A DNA stretch of 64,000 nucleotides from Mycobacterium sp. D16Q13 (GCF_002013375.1 NZ_MAEW01000003.1:372001-436000); one strand, 5' to 3'. Positions 36,317-45,468 are shown, counted from the stretch's first letter. The notes: generated by a model from the sequence alone, not told the origin. Translations and numbers: made by a program.

Positions 36317-37432
36317 CTAGCCGCGGATCTGGTTCAGCCTGTCGACCGTGCTCTCGAAACCTGCCACCAGATCGGCCACGATCGCCGCGGTGGGCCGAAT
36401 CTCGTTCATCCGCCCGACAATCTGTCCCGCCGGGAAGCAGACCGTCTCCGGGTCGTGCGCACGATTCATCCGCTCATGGGCCCCGCTGACGAGAATGTTC
36501 TGCAGCGGCATGGGCAGCGGTGTCGGCGCGTCCTCGGCGTCCCAGGCCTGCGTCCACTTGGTCTTCAGCAGCCGTGCGGGCTTCCCGGTGTAGATGCGGG
36601 TGCGCACGGTGTCGCTGGAGGTCGCCTTCAGCAGAGCCTGCTGCACCACCGAATCGCCACCGGCGGTGACGGTTCCGAGGTCGTACTCGGCAGCGGTCAG
36701 CCAGATCGAGCCGGTCCACACGCCCGAGGCGCCCAGCGCCAGGGCCGCCGCGGCCTGCCTGCCGCTGCCGATACCGCCGGCCGCCAGCACCGGGGCGCTG
36801 CCGTCAAGTGCGTCCACGATCTCCGGCCACAGCACCATGGATGCCACATCGCCGGTGTGCCCACCGGCCTCATAGCCCTGGGCGACCACGATATCGACAC
36901 CGTTTTCGACATGGCGCCTGGCATGTTCGGCCTTACCCGCCAGCGCCGCCACCGGCACACCATGCTCATGCGCCTGGTCGATCACGTCCTTCGGCGGAGA
37001 CCCGAGTGCATTGGCGATCAGTTTGATCGGATGCTTGAGCGCCACCTCCACATGCGAGCGGGCCACCGAATGCAGCCAGCCCAGCACACCGGCCGACTCA
37101 CGTTCACCCGGCAGTGGGGGCACGCCCAGGTCGGCAAGCGTCTTTTCCACGAAGTCCTTGTGCGCCTGCGGAATCAGCTTGTCGATATCCACCGCGGTGC
37201 CCTCGGTGGGCACCTTGGCCGGCATCACGATGTCGACACCGTATGGCTTGCCGTCGGTGTTCTCGTCCATCCAGTTCAGGATCGCGTCCAACTCATCGGG
37301 ATCGTTGAAGCGGACACAACCGAGCACACCCATGCCGCCCGCGCGGGTGATGGCCGCGGCGACCTTTTCCGATGGTGTGAAACCGAATATCGGGTAACGG
37401 ATTCCAAACCGCTCGCACAGATCGGTATGCAT
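36317..37432 (-). CDS. Nitronate monooxygenase/NPD-family flavin oxidoreductase
   Basis: A 371-residue FMN protein of the 2-nitropropane dioxygenase fold. Visible motifs are GGMGVLGCVRF (about 32-42), QGYEAGGHTGDV (about 183-194) with the His typical of this family, and the FMN-phosphate segment VLAAGGIGSGRQAAAALALGASGVWTG (about 215-240). Sequence and setting resemble the steroid-linked NPD enzymes such as IpdC, but the substrate is unknown. It follows fadD19 by 3 bases, so it belongs to the KstR-controlled fadD19 transcript. Confidence 0.83.
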   Translation of the reverse strand: MHTDLCERFGIRYPIFGFTPSEKVAAAITRAGGMGVLGCVRFNDPDELDAILNWMDENTDGKPYGVDIVMPAKVPTEGTAVDIDKLIPQAHKDFVEKTLADLGVPPLPGERESAGVLGWLHSVARSHVEVALKHPIKLIANALGSPPKDVIDQAHEHGVPVAALAGKAEHARRHVENGVDIVVAQGYEAGGHTGDVASMVLWPEIVDALDGSAPVLAAGGIGSGRQAAAALALGASGVWTGSIWLTAAEYDLGTVTAGGDSVVQQALLKATSSDTVRTRIYTGKPARLLKTKWTQAWDAEDAPTPLPMPLQNILVSGAHERMNRAHDPETVCFPAGQIVGRMNEIRPTAAIVADLVAGFESTVDRLNQIRG

Positions 37433-37435
37433 GGC

Positions 37436-39088
37436 TCAGGCCCCCGTGTTGACGTGCTTGGTGTTCACGAGGTCTACCTTCTCGGTTTCCGAGACCTCCT
37501 TGGCCCAGCGGTAATCGGCCTTGCCCGCCGGGTTGCGCTTGACCGTGTCGACGATCCACACGCTGCGCGGCACCTTGTATCCGGCGATCTCCTTGCGCGC
37601 GTGGCTGTCCAGGTCCTCGAAGGTGAGCGGCACGCCGTCGCGCACCGCGATCACGGCTCCCACATGCTGGCCCCACTTTTCGTCGGGCACCCCGACGACA
37701 ACCGCGTCGAACACCGCGGGGTGGCCCTTCAGAACGCTCTCCACCTCTTCGGGGAACACCTTCTCGCCGCCGGTGTTGATGGACACCGATCCGCGTCCGA
37801 GCATCGTGACGGTGCCGTCGGCTTCGACAGTGGCCCAGTCGCCCGGGATCGCATACCGCACACCGTTGAACGTTTTGAACGTCTCGGCGGTCTTCTTCTC
37901 GTCCTTGAAGTATCCGACCGGAATGTGGCCACTCTTGGCGATCAGGCCGCGCACCCCGGAACCGGGCTCGATCGGATTGCCATCCTCATCGAGAACCGTT
38001 GTGGTGGAACTGATTTTGACAGTCGGACCACCGGGGTGCATCTGCCCCTTGGTGACGGTGGACAGGCCGCCGGTGCCGGTCTCGGAGGCGCCGATCGCAT
38101 CGGTGATCACCCGGTTGGGCAGCAGCTCCAGGTAGCGCTCCTTGACCGTCTGTGAGAACAGTGCGGCACTACTGGCCAGCACCCACAGTGAGGACAGATC
38201 GCGTGCGCGGCCCGTCTCGGTATCCAGAGCGTCGATGAGCGGTCGGCCAATGGCATCGCCCGCGAAGAACAGCATGTTGATCTTGTGCTTCTCGATGAGT
38301 TCCCACACCTCTTCGGGGTTGAACTCCGGTGCGAGCACCGTGGTCCGGCCCTGGAACAGGGCCATGAAGGTCGCCGCCTGGGTGGCACCGTGGATCATCG
38401 GCGGGATCGGGAAACCGATGAACGGTGCCGCCTCAGCACCCTGCTTGGCCAGATCCCATTCGCCTTCGATGTACTCGCCGGTGACGTAGTTGATGCCGCC
38501 GAACAGCGAGCGGTAGATGTCCTCGTGCCGCCACATCACGCCCTTGGGGAAGCCCGTGGTTCCTCCGGTGTAGATCAGGAAGATGTCATCGGGGCTGCGC
38601 TCTTCGAAATCGCGTTCCGGGGCCCCCTGGGCGAGAGCGTCCGCGAACGCGACGCCGCCGTACGACGAGTAATCCAGGTCTGTTCCGTCCTCCACCACGA
38701 TCGCGGTCTTGACGTTCGGCGTGCTCGGCAGGACGTTGGCGACCTTGTCGCTGTAGCGGCGCTCGTGCACGAGGGCCGCCATATCGGAGTTCTCGAACAG
38801 GTAGTGCAACTCGGCTTCGACGTACCGGTAGTTCACGTTGACCGAGATCGCGCGGATCTTGACGATGGCGGTCAGCGCAACGACGATCTCGATACCGTTC
38901 CGGCAGTACAGGCCCACCTTGTCGCCGGGGCCCACGCCCTGGCTCTGCAGGTAGTGCCCCAACCGATTGGACTGCTCTTCAAGCTCGGCATATGTCAGCT
39001 TTCGATCGCCAGAAATGATGGCAACACGATCGGGCATAGTGTCGACTGAATGCTCAATGAGGTCGGCAATGTTAAGGGCCATGTCCAT
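37436..39088 (-). CDS. fadD19: Steroid-CoA ligase FadD19
   Basis: A 550-residue ANL ligase. Motifs: FLIYTGGTTGFPKGVMWRHED (about 171-191), the adenylation core TDAIGASETGTGG (about 326-338), YAIPGDWATVEADG (about 410), GRGSVSINTGGEKVFPEEVE and the C-terminal GKADYRWAK lysine. Orthologues ligate CoA to cholestenoic acids with a full side chain and are needed for C24-branched sterol side-chain degradation. ATG 39088 is five bases from the KstR box and has no ribosome-binding site; ATG 39082 is an alternative. Confidence 0.95.
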   Translation of the reverse strand: MDMALNIADLIEHSVDTMPDRVAIISGDRKLTYAELEEQSNRLGHYLQSQGVGPGDKVGLYCRNGIEIVVALTAIVKIRAISVNVNYRYVEAELHYLFENSDMAALVHERRYSDKVANVLPSTPNVKTAIVVEDGTDLDYSSYGGVAFADALAQGAPERDFEERSPDDIFLIYTGGTTGFPKGVMWRHEDIYRSLFGGINYVTGEYIEGEWDLAKQGAEAAPFIGFPIPPMIHGATQAATFMALFQGRTTVLAPEFNPEEVWELIEKHKINMLFFAGDAIGRPLIDALDTETGRARDLSSLWVLASSAALFSQTVKERYLELLPNRVITDAIGASETGTGGLSTVTKGQMHPGGPTVKISSTTTVLDEDGNPIEPGSGVRGLIAKSGHIPVGYFKDEKKTAETFKTFNGVRYAIPGDWATVEADGTVTMLGRGSVSINTGGEKVFPEEVESVLKGHPAVFDAVVVGVPDEKWGQHVGAVIAVRDGVPLTFEDLDSHARKEIAGYKVPRSVWIVDTVKRNPAGKADYRWAKEVSETEKVDLVNTKHVNTGA

Positions 39089-39092
39089 AAAT

Positions 39093-39106
39093 TAGAACGT
39101 GTTACA
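39093..39106. promoter_or_regulatory. KstR operator between fadD19 and echA19
   Basis: TAGAACGTGTTACA, identical to the box at 32365-32378, abuts the fadD19 start and lies 64 bases ahead of echA19, suited to repress both divergent genes. Confidence 0.85.
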
Positions 39107-39170
39107 TTTTTAGACAAGCCCCGGCCCCGCTGAAGGGGTTCCTCTTGGACGGAAACACGGAGGAAAGACC

Positions 39171-39980
39171 ATGACTGAGACAGTGACCGAGCAAGACGCA
39201 CCCCACGCTCTGGTGGAGTTACGCGACCATGTGTTGATCGTGACAATGAACCGCCCGCACGCGCGTAACGCCCTCTCCGGGGAAATGCTGGAGATCATGA
39301 CGCAGGCCTGGGACCGCGTCGACAACGATCCCGAGGTTCGCGTCTGCATCCTGACCGGCGCCGGCGGCTACTTCTGCGCGGGGGCCGACCTCAAGGCCAT
39401 GAACAAGCGCGCCCCAGGTGATCAGTTCTCGGACGGCAGCTACGACCCCTCGGTCATCCCCGGGCTTCTCAAGGGCCGCCGCCTGACCAAGCCGCTGATC
39501 GCCGCGGTGGAGGGACCCGCGATCGCCGGCGGCACCGAGATTCTGCAGGCCACGGACATCCGCGTCGCCGGAGAGAGCGCCAAATTCGGTGTCTCCGAGG
39601 TGAAGTGGAGCCTGTACCCGATGGGTGGATCGGCAGTGCGCCTCCCCCGCCAGATCCCGTACACCGTTGCCGCCGACATTCTGCTGACCGGACGGCACAT
39701 CAAGGCTCCCGAGGCCAAGGAAATCGGACTCATCGGGCATGTGGTGCCCGATGGGCAGGCACTGGAGAAGGCCCTGGAGCTGGCAGCGATGATCGCGGCG
39801 AACGGACCCGTCGCCGTGCAGGCCGTGCTCAAGACCATCCGCGATTCGGAGGGCCTGCACGAGAACGAGGCGTTCAAGGCCGATACCAAGGTGGGCATCG
39901 GCGTCTTCACCAGTAACGACGCCAAAGAGGGCCCACGCGCCTTCGCCGAGAAGCGCGCCCCCAACTTCACCGGGACGTAA
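39171..39980 (+). CDS. echA19: Enoyl-CoA hydratase EchA19
   Basis: A 269-residue crotonase-fold enzyme hydrating an enoyl-CoA; in M. tuberculosis EchA19 acts on cholesterol side-chain enoyl-CoA esters. It shows [14 protein letters not shown] (about 25-38), the oxyanion-hole [15 protein letters not shown] (about 63-77), and [20 protein letters not shown] (about 111-130) with the catalytic-region Glu. GGAGGAAAG precedes the ATG. It is divergent from fadD19 across a KstR box. Confidence 0.94.
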   Translation: MTETVTEQDAPHALVELRDHVLIVTMNRPHARNALSGEMLEIMTQAWDRVDNDPEVRVCILTGAGGYFCAGADLKAMNKRAPGDQFSDGSYDPSVIPGLLKGRRLTKPLIAAVEGPAIAGGTEILQATDIRVAGESAKFGVSEVKWSLYPMGGSAVRLPRQIPYTVAADILLTGRHIKAPEAKEIGLIGHVVPDGQALEKALELAAMIAANGPVAVQAVLKTIRDSEGLHENEAFKADTKVGIGVFTSNDAKEGPRAFAEKRAPNFTGT

Positions 39981-40003
39981 GACACCACGCATAGTGTGGG
40001 CGG

Positions 40004-40630
40004 GTGACGCCCATGTTCCCGCTGCAGTCGGTACTGCTGCCCGGCGAGCCGCTGCCGCTGCGCATCTTCGAGCCGCGCTATGTCGCCCTGGTCCGCGACG
40101 TCATGGCTGCCGACCACACCTTCGGTGTCGTTCTGATCGCCCGCGGCCGGGAGGTCGGTGGCGGAGACATCCGGCATGACATAGGAACCGCCGCCCGGGT
40201 CCTCGACTGCGAGTCACTCGGGGCAGAGCGCTTCGCGTTGCGCTGCGAGGGCGCACATCGGATACGAATCACCCAGTGGCTCGATGACGATCCGTATCCG
40301 CGCGCCGAAACCGAACCCTGGCCCGATGAACTCGATGAACGGGTACTGCCGTTGAGCGCCATCAATGAGGTGCAGGCACGTATCGAGAACCTGCTGCGCC
40401 GGGTCGCAACCGCACAGCAGGTCCGGCTCCCCCGCCGCTGGTCAATCGCCACTGGACTGCCGAGTGGTGCTCAAAAGCGGTTGTACGCATTAGCATCTCG
40501 CGTGCCGATGGGTCAGGCCGACCGGCATGCCGTACTGGCCGCACCGACTCTGGCGACGCGGGTCACCGCGCTGAACGAGGCCGTCGACACCGTCAACGCG
40601 ATGCTCGACTTCCGCGAGGTTCAGCGCTAG
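40004..40630 (+). CDS. LON N-terminal (substrate-binding) domain protein
   Basis: A 208-residue protein consisting only of a Lon N-domain: MFPLQSVLLPGEPLPLRIFEPRY (about 4-26) is diagnostic, followed by FGVVLIARGREVGG and the C-terminal helical part. No AAA+ or protease domain follows, so it is a stand-alone substrate-recognition-type protein; such proteins occur widely in bacteria without a known role. The GTG start is 23 bases after echA19; it may ride on the sterol-induced transcript. Confidence 0.82.
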   Translation: MTPMFPLQSVLLPGEPLPLRIFEPRYVALVRDVMAADHTFGVVLIARGREVGGGDIRHDIGTAARVLDCESLGAERFALRCEGAHRIRITQWLDDDPYPRAETEPWPDELDERVLPLSAINEVQARIENLLRRVATAQQVRLPRRWSIATGLPSGAQKRLYALASRVPMGQADRHAVLAAPTLATRVTALNEAVDTVNAMLDFREVQR

Positions 40631-40635
40631 AGCTG

Positions 40636-41667
40636 TTACGTCAGCGCCGACAGTTGCTTGACGTGCTCGACGCTGCGGCAGCCGACCACCAGCATGGTGA
40701 CCCCTGCGGCCTCCCACGCCCTGATCTGCTCACGCACCTCCGCCTCCGTTCCGACGATCGTGGTGTCGAGCACCAGCTCGTCCGGAATCGCCTCGGCCGC
40801 TTTGTCCTTGCGATTGGTGCGGAACAGCTCGGTGACCTCATCGACCACCTCGCCGTAACCCATGCGCCGATATACCTCGGCGTGGAAGTTCAGTTCGACC
40901 GCGCCCATGCCGCCGATGTACAAGGCGGAAAACGGCTTCAGCTGATCAAGCACCGAGCGGCGATCGTCGGTGACGATGACCTGCGCGGTGGCGGCAATCT
41001 CGAAATCCGCACGGCTGCGCCGGGCGCCGGGACGCGCGAAACCCTCGTCGAGCCATTCGTTGTACATGTCGGCGAGCCGCGGTGCGTAGAACATGGGCAG
41101 CCAGCCGTCGGCGATCTCAGCGGTCAGCGCGACGTTCTTCGGCCCCTCGGCCCCGAGGAAGATCGGGATATCGGAGCGCAGCGGGTGCACGATCGGCTTG
41201 AGAGGCTTGCCCAGCCCGGTGGCCTTGTCCCCGGTCAGCGGCAGCGGATAGTGCGGTCCGGCGCTGCGCACGGGCTCCTCACGGGCCAGCACCTGCCTGA
41301 TGATGTCGATGTACTCACGAGTGCGAGCCAGGGGTTTGGGGAATGGCTGCCCGTACCAGCCCTCCACCACCTGGGGTCCCGATACGCCCAGCCCAAGGAT
41401 GTGGCGGCCACCGGAGAGGTGATCCAGAGTCAGGGCCGCCATGGCGCACGCCGTCGGCGTTCGTGCCGAAAGCTGAATAACCGAGGTGCCCAACCGGATA
41501 CGGCTGGTGTCCGATCCCCACCAGGCCAGCGGGGTGTACGCGTCGGAACCCCAGGCCTCGGCCGTGAAGACGGCATCGAATCCACCCTCTTCGGCGGCGG
41601 CCACCAGTTCAGCCGCATTGTCCGGCGGGGAGGCCGACCAGTACCCCAGCTGCAATCCGAATTTCAT
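40636..41667 (-). CDS. F420-dependent LLM-class oxidoreductase (Rv3520c-like)
   Basis: A 343-residue luciferase-like protein of the F420 branch: MKFGLQLGYWSASPP, FDAVFTAEAWGSDAY (about 28-42), LGTSVIQLSARTPTACAMAALTLDHLSGGR (about 58-87), and PIFLGAEGPKNVALTAEIADGWLP (about 162-185). Orthologue Rv3520c lies in the same sterol cluster; substrate unknown. ATG 41667 is followed on the other strand by the DUF35/ltp operon, with a KstR box in between. Confidence 0.9.
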   Translation of the reverse strand: MKFGLQLGYWSASPPDNAAELVAAAEEGGFDAVFTAEAWGSDAYTPLAWWGSDTSRIRLGTSVIQLSARTPTACAMAALTLDHLSGGRHILGLGVSGPQVVEGWYGQPFPKPLARTREYIDIIRQVLAREEPVRSAGPHYPLPLTGDKATGLGKPLKPIVHPLRSDIPIFLGAEGPKNVALTAEIADGWLPMFYAPRLADMYNEWLDEGFARPGARRSRADFEIAATAQVIVTDDRRSVLDQLKPFSALYIGGMGAVELNFHAEVYRRMGYGEVVDEVTELFRTNRKDKAAEAIPDELVLDTTIVGTEAEVREQIRAWEAAGVTMLVVGCRSVEHVKQLSALT

Positions 41668-41721
41668 GGCCCGACTGTAACCGGCCGGATATGCCGCGAC
41701 CACCACCCTTGCGAAAAAAAC

Positions 41722-41735
41722 TAGAACTTGTTCTA
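41722..41735. promoter_or_regulatory. KstR operator between the F420 oxidoreductase and the DUF35-ltp operon
   Basis: TAGAACTTGTTCTA matches the KstR consensus at all fixed positions and is symmetric except at its centre. It lies 9 bases ahead of the GTG at 41745 and 54 bases ahead of the opposite gene. Confidence 0.87.
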
Positions 41736-41744
41736 CTCGGAGGT

Positions 41745-42743
41745 GTGACAGTCAGCCAAAGCAGCACAACCGGGCTTACCTCCCCGCTGCCGCTCCTCTC
41801 AGCCCCCCTCGAACTGTCTTTTGATTACACCCGTTCGGTGGGACCGACCCTCTCCAAGTTCTTCACCGCCCTGCGCGATCGGCAGATTGTCGGCACCCGC
41901 GGCAGCGACGGCCGGGTTCACGTACCCGCGGCCGAATACGACCCGGTGACGTACGCGCCACTGACTGAGGTGGTGCCGGTGTCGAGCGTGGGCACGGTTC
42001 AGTCCTGGTCGTGGCAGCCCGAACCACTGGAGGGCCAGCCGCTGGCCAAGCCGTTCGCCTGGGCTCTCATCACACTGGACGGTGCGGACACCGCACTGCT
42101 GCACGCCGTGGATACCGGGGCGGCGGGTTCCGCCGGAATCGAGACGGGTGCCCGCGTACACGCGGTGTGGGCGGACGAAACCGTCGGCGCGATCACCGAT
42201 ATCGCCTACTTCGCACTCGGAGATCGGCCGGTTGACGTTCCGGCCCCCGCATCGGACCAGGAGCCGGTGACCATGCAGGTCACTCCCATCCGGCTGGAAG
42301 TTCAGCACATCACCTCCCCCGAAGAAAGCGCCTACCTGCGCGCGCTGGCCGAGGGCAAGCTCCTCGGCGGCCGCACCGGCGCGGGTGGACGGGTCTACTT
42401 CCCGGCTCGTGGTGCCGACCCCCTGACCGGTGAGCCCACCTCCGATCTGGTGCAGGTGGCCGACAAGGGCGTCGTGACCACCTTCGCGATTATCAACATC
42501 CCGTTCCCCGGCCAGCGCATCAAGCCGCCGTATGTGGCCGCGTATGTGCTGCTCGACGGTGCCGATATTCCGTTCCTGCACCTCGTCTACGACATCGACC
42601 CGGCGGACGTCCGCATGGGCATGCGGGTCGAGGCCGTGTGGAAACCCAAGGAGGAGTGGGGATACGGGATCGACAACATCCAGTACTTCCGCCCCACCGG
42701 TGAACCCGACGCCGACTACGAGACCTACAAGGATCGGATCTGA
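41745..42743 (+). CDS. Tandem DUF35/OB-fold protein (Rv3521-like)
   Basis: A 332-residue protein with two similar halves: FFTALRDRQIVGTRGSDGRVHVPAAEYDP (about 38-66) and YLRALAEGKLLGGRTGAGGRVYFPARGADP (about 206-235). These are typical of DUF35 acyl-CoA-associated proteins, the second half also carrying the OB-fold (VVTTFAIINIPFPGQ). Zn-binding cysteines are absent in both halves. DUF35 partners are required by Ltp-type steroid aldolases (as ChsH2 with Ltp2), so it probably partners Ltp3/Ltp4. The GTG at 41745 lies close behind a GGAGG; start uncertain. It overlaps ltp4 by one base. Confidence 0.85.
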   Translation: MTVSQSSTTGLTSPLPLLSAPLELSFDYTRSVGPTLSKFFTALRDRQIVGTRGSDGRVHVPAAEYDPVTYAPLTEVVPVSSVGTVQSWSWQPEPLEGQPLAKPFAWALITLDGADTALLHAVDTGAAGSAGIETGARVHAVWADETVGAITDIAYFALGDRPVDVPAPASDQEPVTMQVTPIRLEVQHITSPEESAYLRALAEGKLLGGRTGAGGRVYFPARGADPLTGEPTSDLVQVADKGVVTTFAIINIPFPGQRIKPPYVAAYVLLDGADIPFLHLVYDIDPADVRMGMRVEAVWKPKEEWGYGIDNIQYFRPTGEPDADYETYKDRI

Positions 42744-43810
42744 TGAGTTCCGCTGCCCCCGCAGTAGCAGTTGTGGGCTTCGCCCATTCCCCACACGTGC
42801 GCAGCACCGAGGGCACCACCAACGGTGTCGAGATGCTGGTGCCCTGTTTCCGTCAGATCTACGCCGATCTCGGAATCACCAAGTCAGATATCGGTTTCTG
42901 GTGCTCCGGGTCGTCCGACTATCTGGCCGGGCGCGCCTTCTCGTTCATCTCCGCGATCGATTCGATCGGTGCGGTGCCGCCCATCAACGAGTCCCATGTG
43001 GAAATGGACGCGGCATGGGCGCTGTACGAGGCCTACATCAAGATCCTCACCGGACAGGTCGAGACCGCGCTCGTCTACGGATTCGGAAAGTCCTCTGCCG
43101 GCACTCTGCGCAGAGCCCTGGCCTTGCAAACTGATCCATACACCGTCGCGCCGCTGTGGCCCGATTCGGTGTCCATGGCAGCACTGCAGGCGCGACTCGG
43201 CCTGGATTCGGGCAAGTGGACCAAGGAGCAGATGGCACAGGTTGCCCTCGACGCCTTCGGCCACGCGACGCGCGTGGACTCCGAGGCCCCGGCATCGAGC
43301 GTCGACGAGCTGCTGGCACGCGATTACTTTGCCGATCCACTGCACAAACATGACATCGCGCCCATCTCTGATGGCGCCTCGATCATGGTGTTGGCCTCGG
43401 CTGACCGTGCCCGCGAGCTGCGCGAAAACCCCGCCTGGATCACCGGATTCGAGCATCGCATCGAGACACCGATACTCGGCGCCCGTGACCTGACGGCTTC
43501 TCCGTCGACAGCCGCGTCAGCGGCCGCCGCGACCGGCGGCGATACCGGCTCCATCGAGGTGGCCGAGTTGTATGCGCCGTTCAGCCACCAGCAGCTGATC
43601 CTCGCCGAGGCCATCGGCCTCAAGGACTCCACGACCATCAACCCTTCGGGTGGCGCGCTGGTGGCCAACCCGATGTTCTCAGCCGGGTTGGAGCGGATCG
43701 GCTTTGCCGCACAACATATCTGGAATGGTTCGGCACAGCGGGTGCTGGCTCACGCGACCAGCGGGCCCGTACTTCAGCAGAACCTCGTCGCCGTGCTGGA
43801 GGGTAAGTAA
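42743..43810 (+). CDS. ltp4: Lipid-transfer protein/thiolase-like aldolase Ltp4
   Basis: A 355-residue thiolase-fold protein of the SCP-x type: VVGFAHSPHVR, SSDYLAGRAFSF (about 54-65), KHDIAPISDGASIMVLASADRA (about 209-230), AELYAPFSHQQ (about 274) and NPSGGALVANPMFSAGLER (about 299-317). In Rhodococcus Ltp3 and Ltp4 are aldol-lyases for C24-branched sterol side chains. ATG shares its A with the upstream stop (TGATG). Confidence 0.93.
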   Translation: MSSAAPAVAVVGFAHSPHVRSTEGTTNGVEMLVPCFRQIYADLGITKSDIGFWCSGSSDYLAGRAFSFISAIDSIGAVPPINESHVEMDAAWALYEAYIKILTGQVETALVYGFGKSSAGTLRRALALQTDPYTVAPLWPDSVSMAALQARLGLDSGKWTKEQMAQVALDAFGHATRVDSEAPASSVDELLARDYFADPLHKHDIAPISDGASIMVLASADRARELRENPAWITGFEHRIETPILGARDLTASPSTAASAAAATGGDTGSIEVAELYAPFSHQQLILAEAIGLKDSTTINPSGGALVANPMFSAGLERIGFAAQHIWNGSAQRVLAHATSGPVLQQNLVAVLEGK

Positions 43811-43812
43811 TC

Positions 43813-45009
43813 GTGGGTGCATCCAAGAACCTCGCTGCCGTCATCGGCACCGGGCAGACCAAGTACGTCGCCAAGCGCCACGATGTCTCGATGAATGGCC
43901 TTGTCCGCGAGGCGATTGATCGGGCGATGGCCGATGCTGGTGTCGGCTGGGACGATATCGACGCCGTTGTCGTAGGTAAGGCCCCCGACTTCTTCGAGGG
44001 CGTGATGATGCCCGAGCTGTTCATGGCGGACGCGATTGGCGCGACCGGAAAGCCCATGATCCGGGTGCACACCGCCGGTTCGGTCGGTGGATCCACCGGT
44101 GTGGTCGCGGCCAGCCTGGTGCAGTCGGGCAAGTACCGCAGAGTCCTCGCGCTGGCGTGGGAGAAGCAGTCCGAATCGAATGCCATGTGGGCGTTGTCGA
44201 TTCCGGTCCCATTCTCCGTGCCGGTGGGTGCTGGTGCAGGCGGCTACTTCGCCCCGCATGTGCGCGCATACATCGAGCGTTCCAAGGCCCCACTGGACAC
44301 CGGAGCCATCGTGGCGGTCAAGGACCGGCTCAACGCGGCGAAGAACCCGCTGGCGCACCTGCAGCAGCCCGATATCACCGTCGAGAAGGTGATGGCCTCC
44401 CCGATGCTGTGGGACCCGATCCGCTTCGACGAGACCTGCCCGTCCTCGGACGGCGCATGCGCAATCGTCGTGGGAGACGAAGCGACTGCCGATCGCCGTA
44501 TCACCGACGGCCATACGGTCGCCTGGGTGCACGCCACCGCGCTGCGCACCGAGCCGCTCGACTACACCGGGCGCGACCGGGTGAACCCCCAAGCCGGACG
44601 CGATGCTGCGGCAGCGCTGTGGCGCGACGCCGGAATCACCAGCCCGATCGACGAGATTGACGCCGCGGAGATCTATGTGCCGTTCTCATGGTTCGAGCCG
44701 ATGTGGCTGGAGAACCTGGGATTCGCGGCCGAGGGTGAGGGTTGGAAGCTGACCCAAGCCGGTGAGACCGCCATCGGCGGCAAGATCCCCGTCAACGCCT
44801 CCGGCGGCGTGCTCTCCTCCAACCCGATTGGCGCCTCCGGACTTATCCGGTTCGCCGAGGCCGCCATCCAGGTGATGGGCAAGGCCGGTGACCATCAGGT
44901 GCCGAACGCCAAGAAGGCATTGGGTCACGCGTACGGCGGTGGCTCGCAGTACTACTCGATGTGGGTCGTAGGGGCAGAGAAGCCCGTAGTGAATGGGAGC
45001 AAGGCATGA
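43813..45009 (+). CDS. ltp3: Lipid-transfer protein/thiolase-like aldolase Ltp3
   Basis: A 398-residue thiolase-fold protein: VIGTGQTKYVAKRHDVSMNGLVREAIDRA (about 10-38), HTAGSVGGSTGV (about 78-89, where thiolases carry the nucleophilic Cys region), DGACAIVVGDEA (about 212), VNASGGVLSSNPIGASGLIRFAEA (about 323-346) and GHAYGGGSQYYSMWV near the end. It is partner or paralogue of Ltp4, acting in sterol side-chain aldol cleavage. GTG two bases after ltp4. Confidence 0.93.
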   Translation: MGASKNLAAVIGTGQTKYVAKRHDVSMNGLVREAIDRAMADAGVGWDDIDAVVVGKAPDFFEGVMMPELFMADAIGATGKPMIRVHTAGSVGGSTGVVAASLVQSGKYRRVLALAWEKQSESNAMWALSIPVPFSVPVGAGAGGYFAPHVRAYIERSKAPLDTGAIVAVKDRLNAAKNPLAHLQQPDITVEKVMASPMLWDPIRFDETCPSSDGACAIVVGDEATADRRITDGHTVAWVHATALRTEPLDYTGRDRVNPQAGRDAAAALWRDAGITSPIDEIDAAEIYVPFSWFEPMWLENLGFAAEGEGWKLTQAGETAIGGKIPVNASGGVLSSNPIGASGLIRFAEAAIQVMGKAGDHQVPNAKKALGHAYGGGSQYYSMWVVGAEKPVVNGSKA

Positions 45010-45407
45010 GCCTCGCAGACGAAGCGGGCAAGCGGTCCCGCGCGGCCGTCGAAGCCCGCGACAAGCAGGCCTGGGTCGACAACTTCGCCGAGGACGGCGT
45101 GGTGCAGGATCCGGTGGGTCCGTCGCCATTCGATCCAGAGGGCAAGGGACATCGCGGCAAGGAGGCCATTTCGGCCTTCTGGGACAACATCATCGCCCCC
45201 ACCGAGAATCTCGACTTCATCTTTGATGCCACCTACGATTGCGGCACCCATCAGGCCAACGTGGGCCGGATCGTCACCACGATGAACGGTTACCAGATGA
45301 CGGCCGAGGGTGTTTTCACCTACGAGGCCAATGACGAGGGCAAGCTCGTCGTGTTGCGCGCCTATTGGGAATTCGACAAGGTCGCCGGGACCGCGCGCAA
45401 GATCTAA
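45006..45407 (+). CDS. SnoaL/NTF2-like protein in the ltp operon
   Basis: A 133-residue SnoaL-like cone-fold protein: AAVEARDKQAWVDNFAEDGVVQDPVG (about 14-39) and HRGKEAISAFWDNIIAP (about 49-65) are the helix and strand signature, ending LRAYWEFDKV. The family includes ketosteroid isomerases, dehydratases and cyclases acting on hydrophobic ligands. ATG overlaps the ltp3 stop (ATGA), so it is translationally coupled to the aldolase and probably handles its substrate or product. A strong hairpin follows (45421-45460). Confidence 0.85.
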   Translation: MSLADEAGKRSRAAVEARDKQAWVDNFAEDGVVQDPVGPSPFDPEGKGHRGKEAISAFWDNIIAPTENLDFIFDATYDCGTHQANVGRIVTTMNGYQMTAEGVFTYEANDEGKLVVLRAYWEFDKVAGTARKI

Positions 45408-45420
45408 GTCCGCAGATCCA

Positions 45421-45460
45421 CATAAAGACCCCCGCGCTCGTAGCGACGGGGGCCTTTATG
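45421..45460. terminator. Bidirectional hairpin terminator
   Basis: A 40-base inverted repeat: outer arms CATAAAG/CTTTATG, one mismatch, inner arms CCCCCG/CGGGGG, and a 12-base loop. It lies between the convergent SnoaL-like gene (stop 45407) and the ferredoxin reductase gene (stop 45469) and can serve both directions. It lacks a long T-run, as usual in mycobacteria. Confidence 0.75.
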
Positions 45461-45468
45461 TCTTCGCG

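Noticed and set aside
36455..38155. 566-codon open frame on the plus strand
   Set aside because: Lies entirely antisense to fadD19 and the NPD gene, which have clear motifs; long antisense frames are common in GC-rich DNA.
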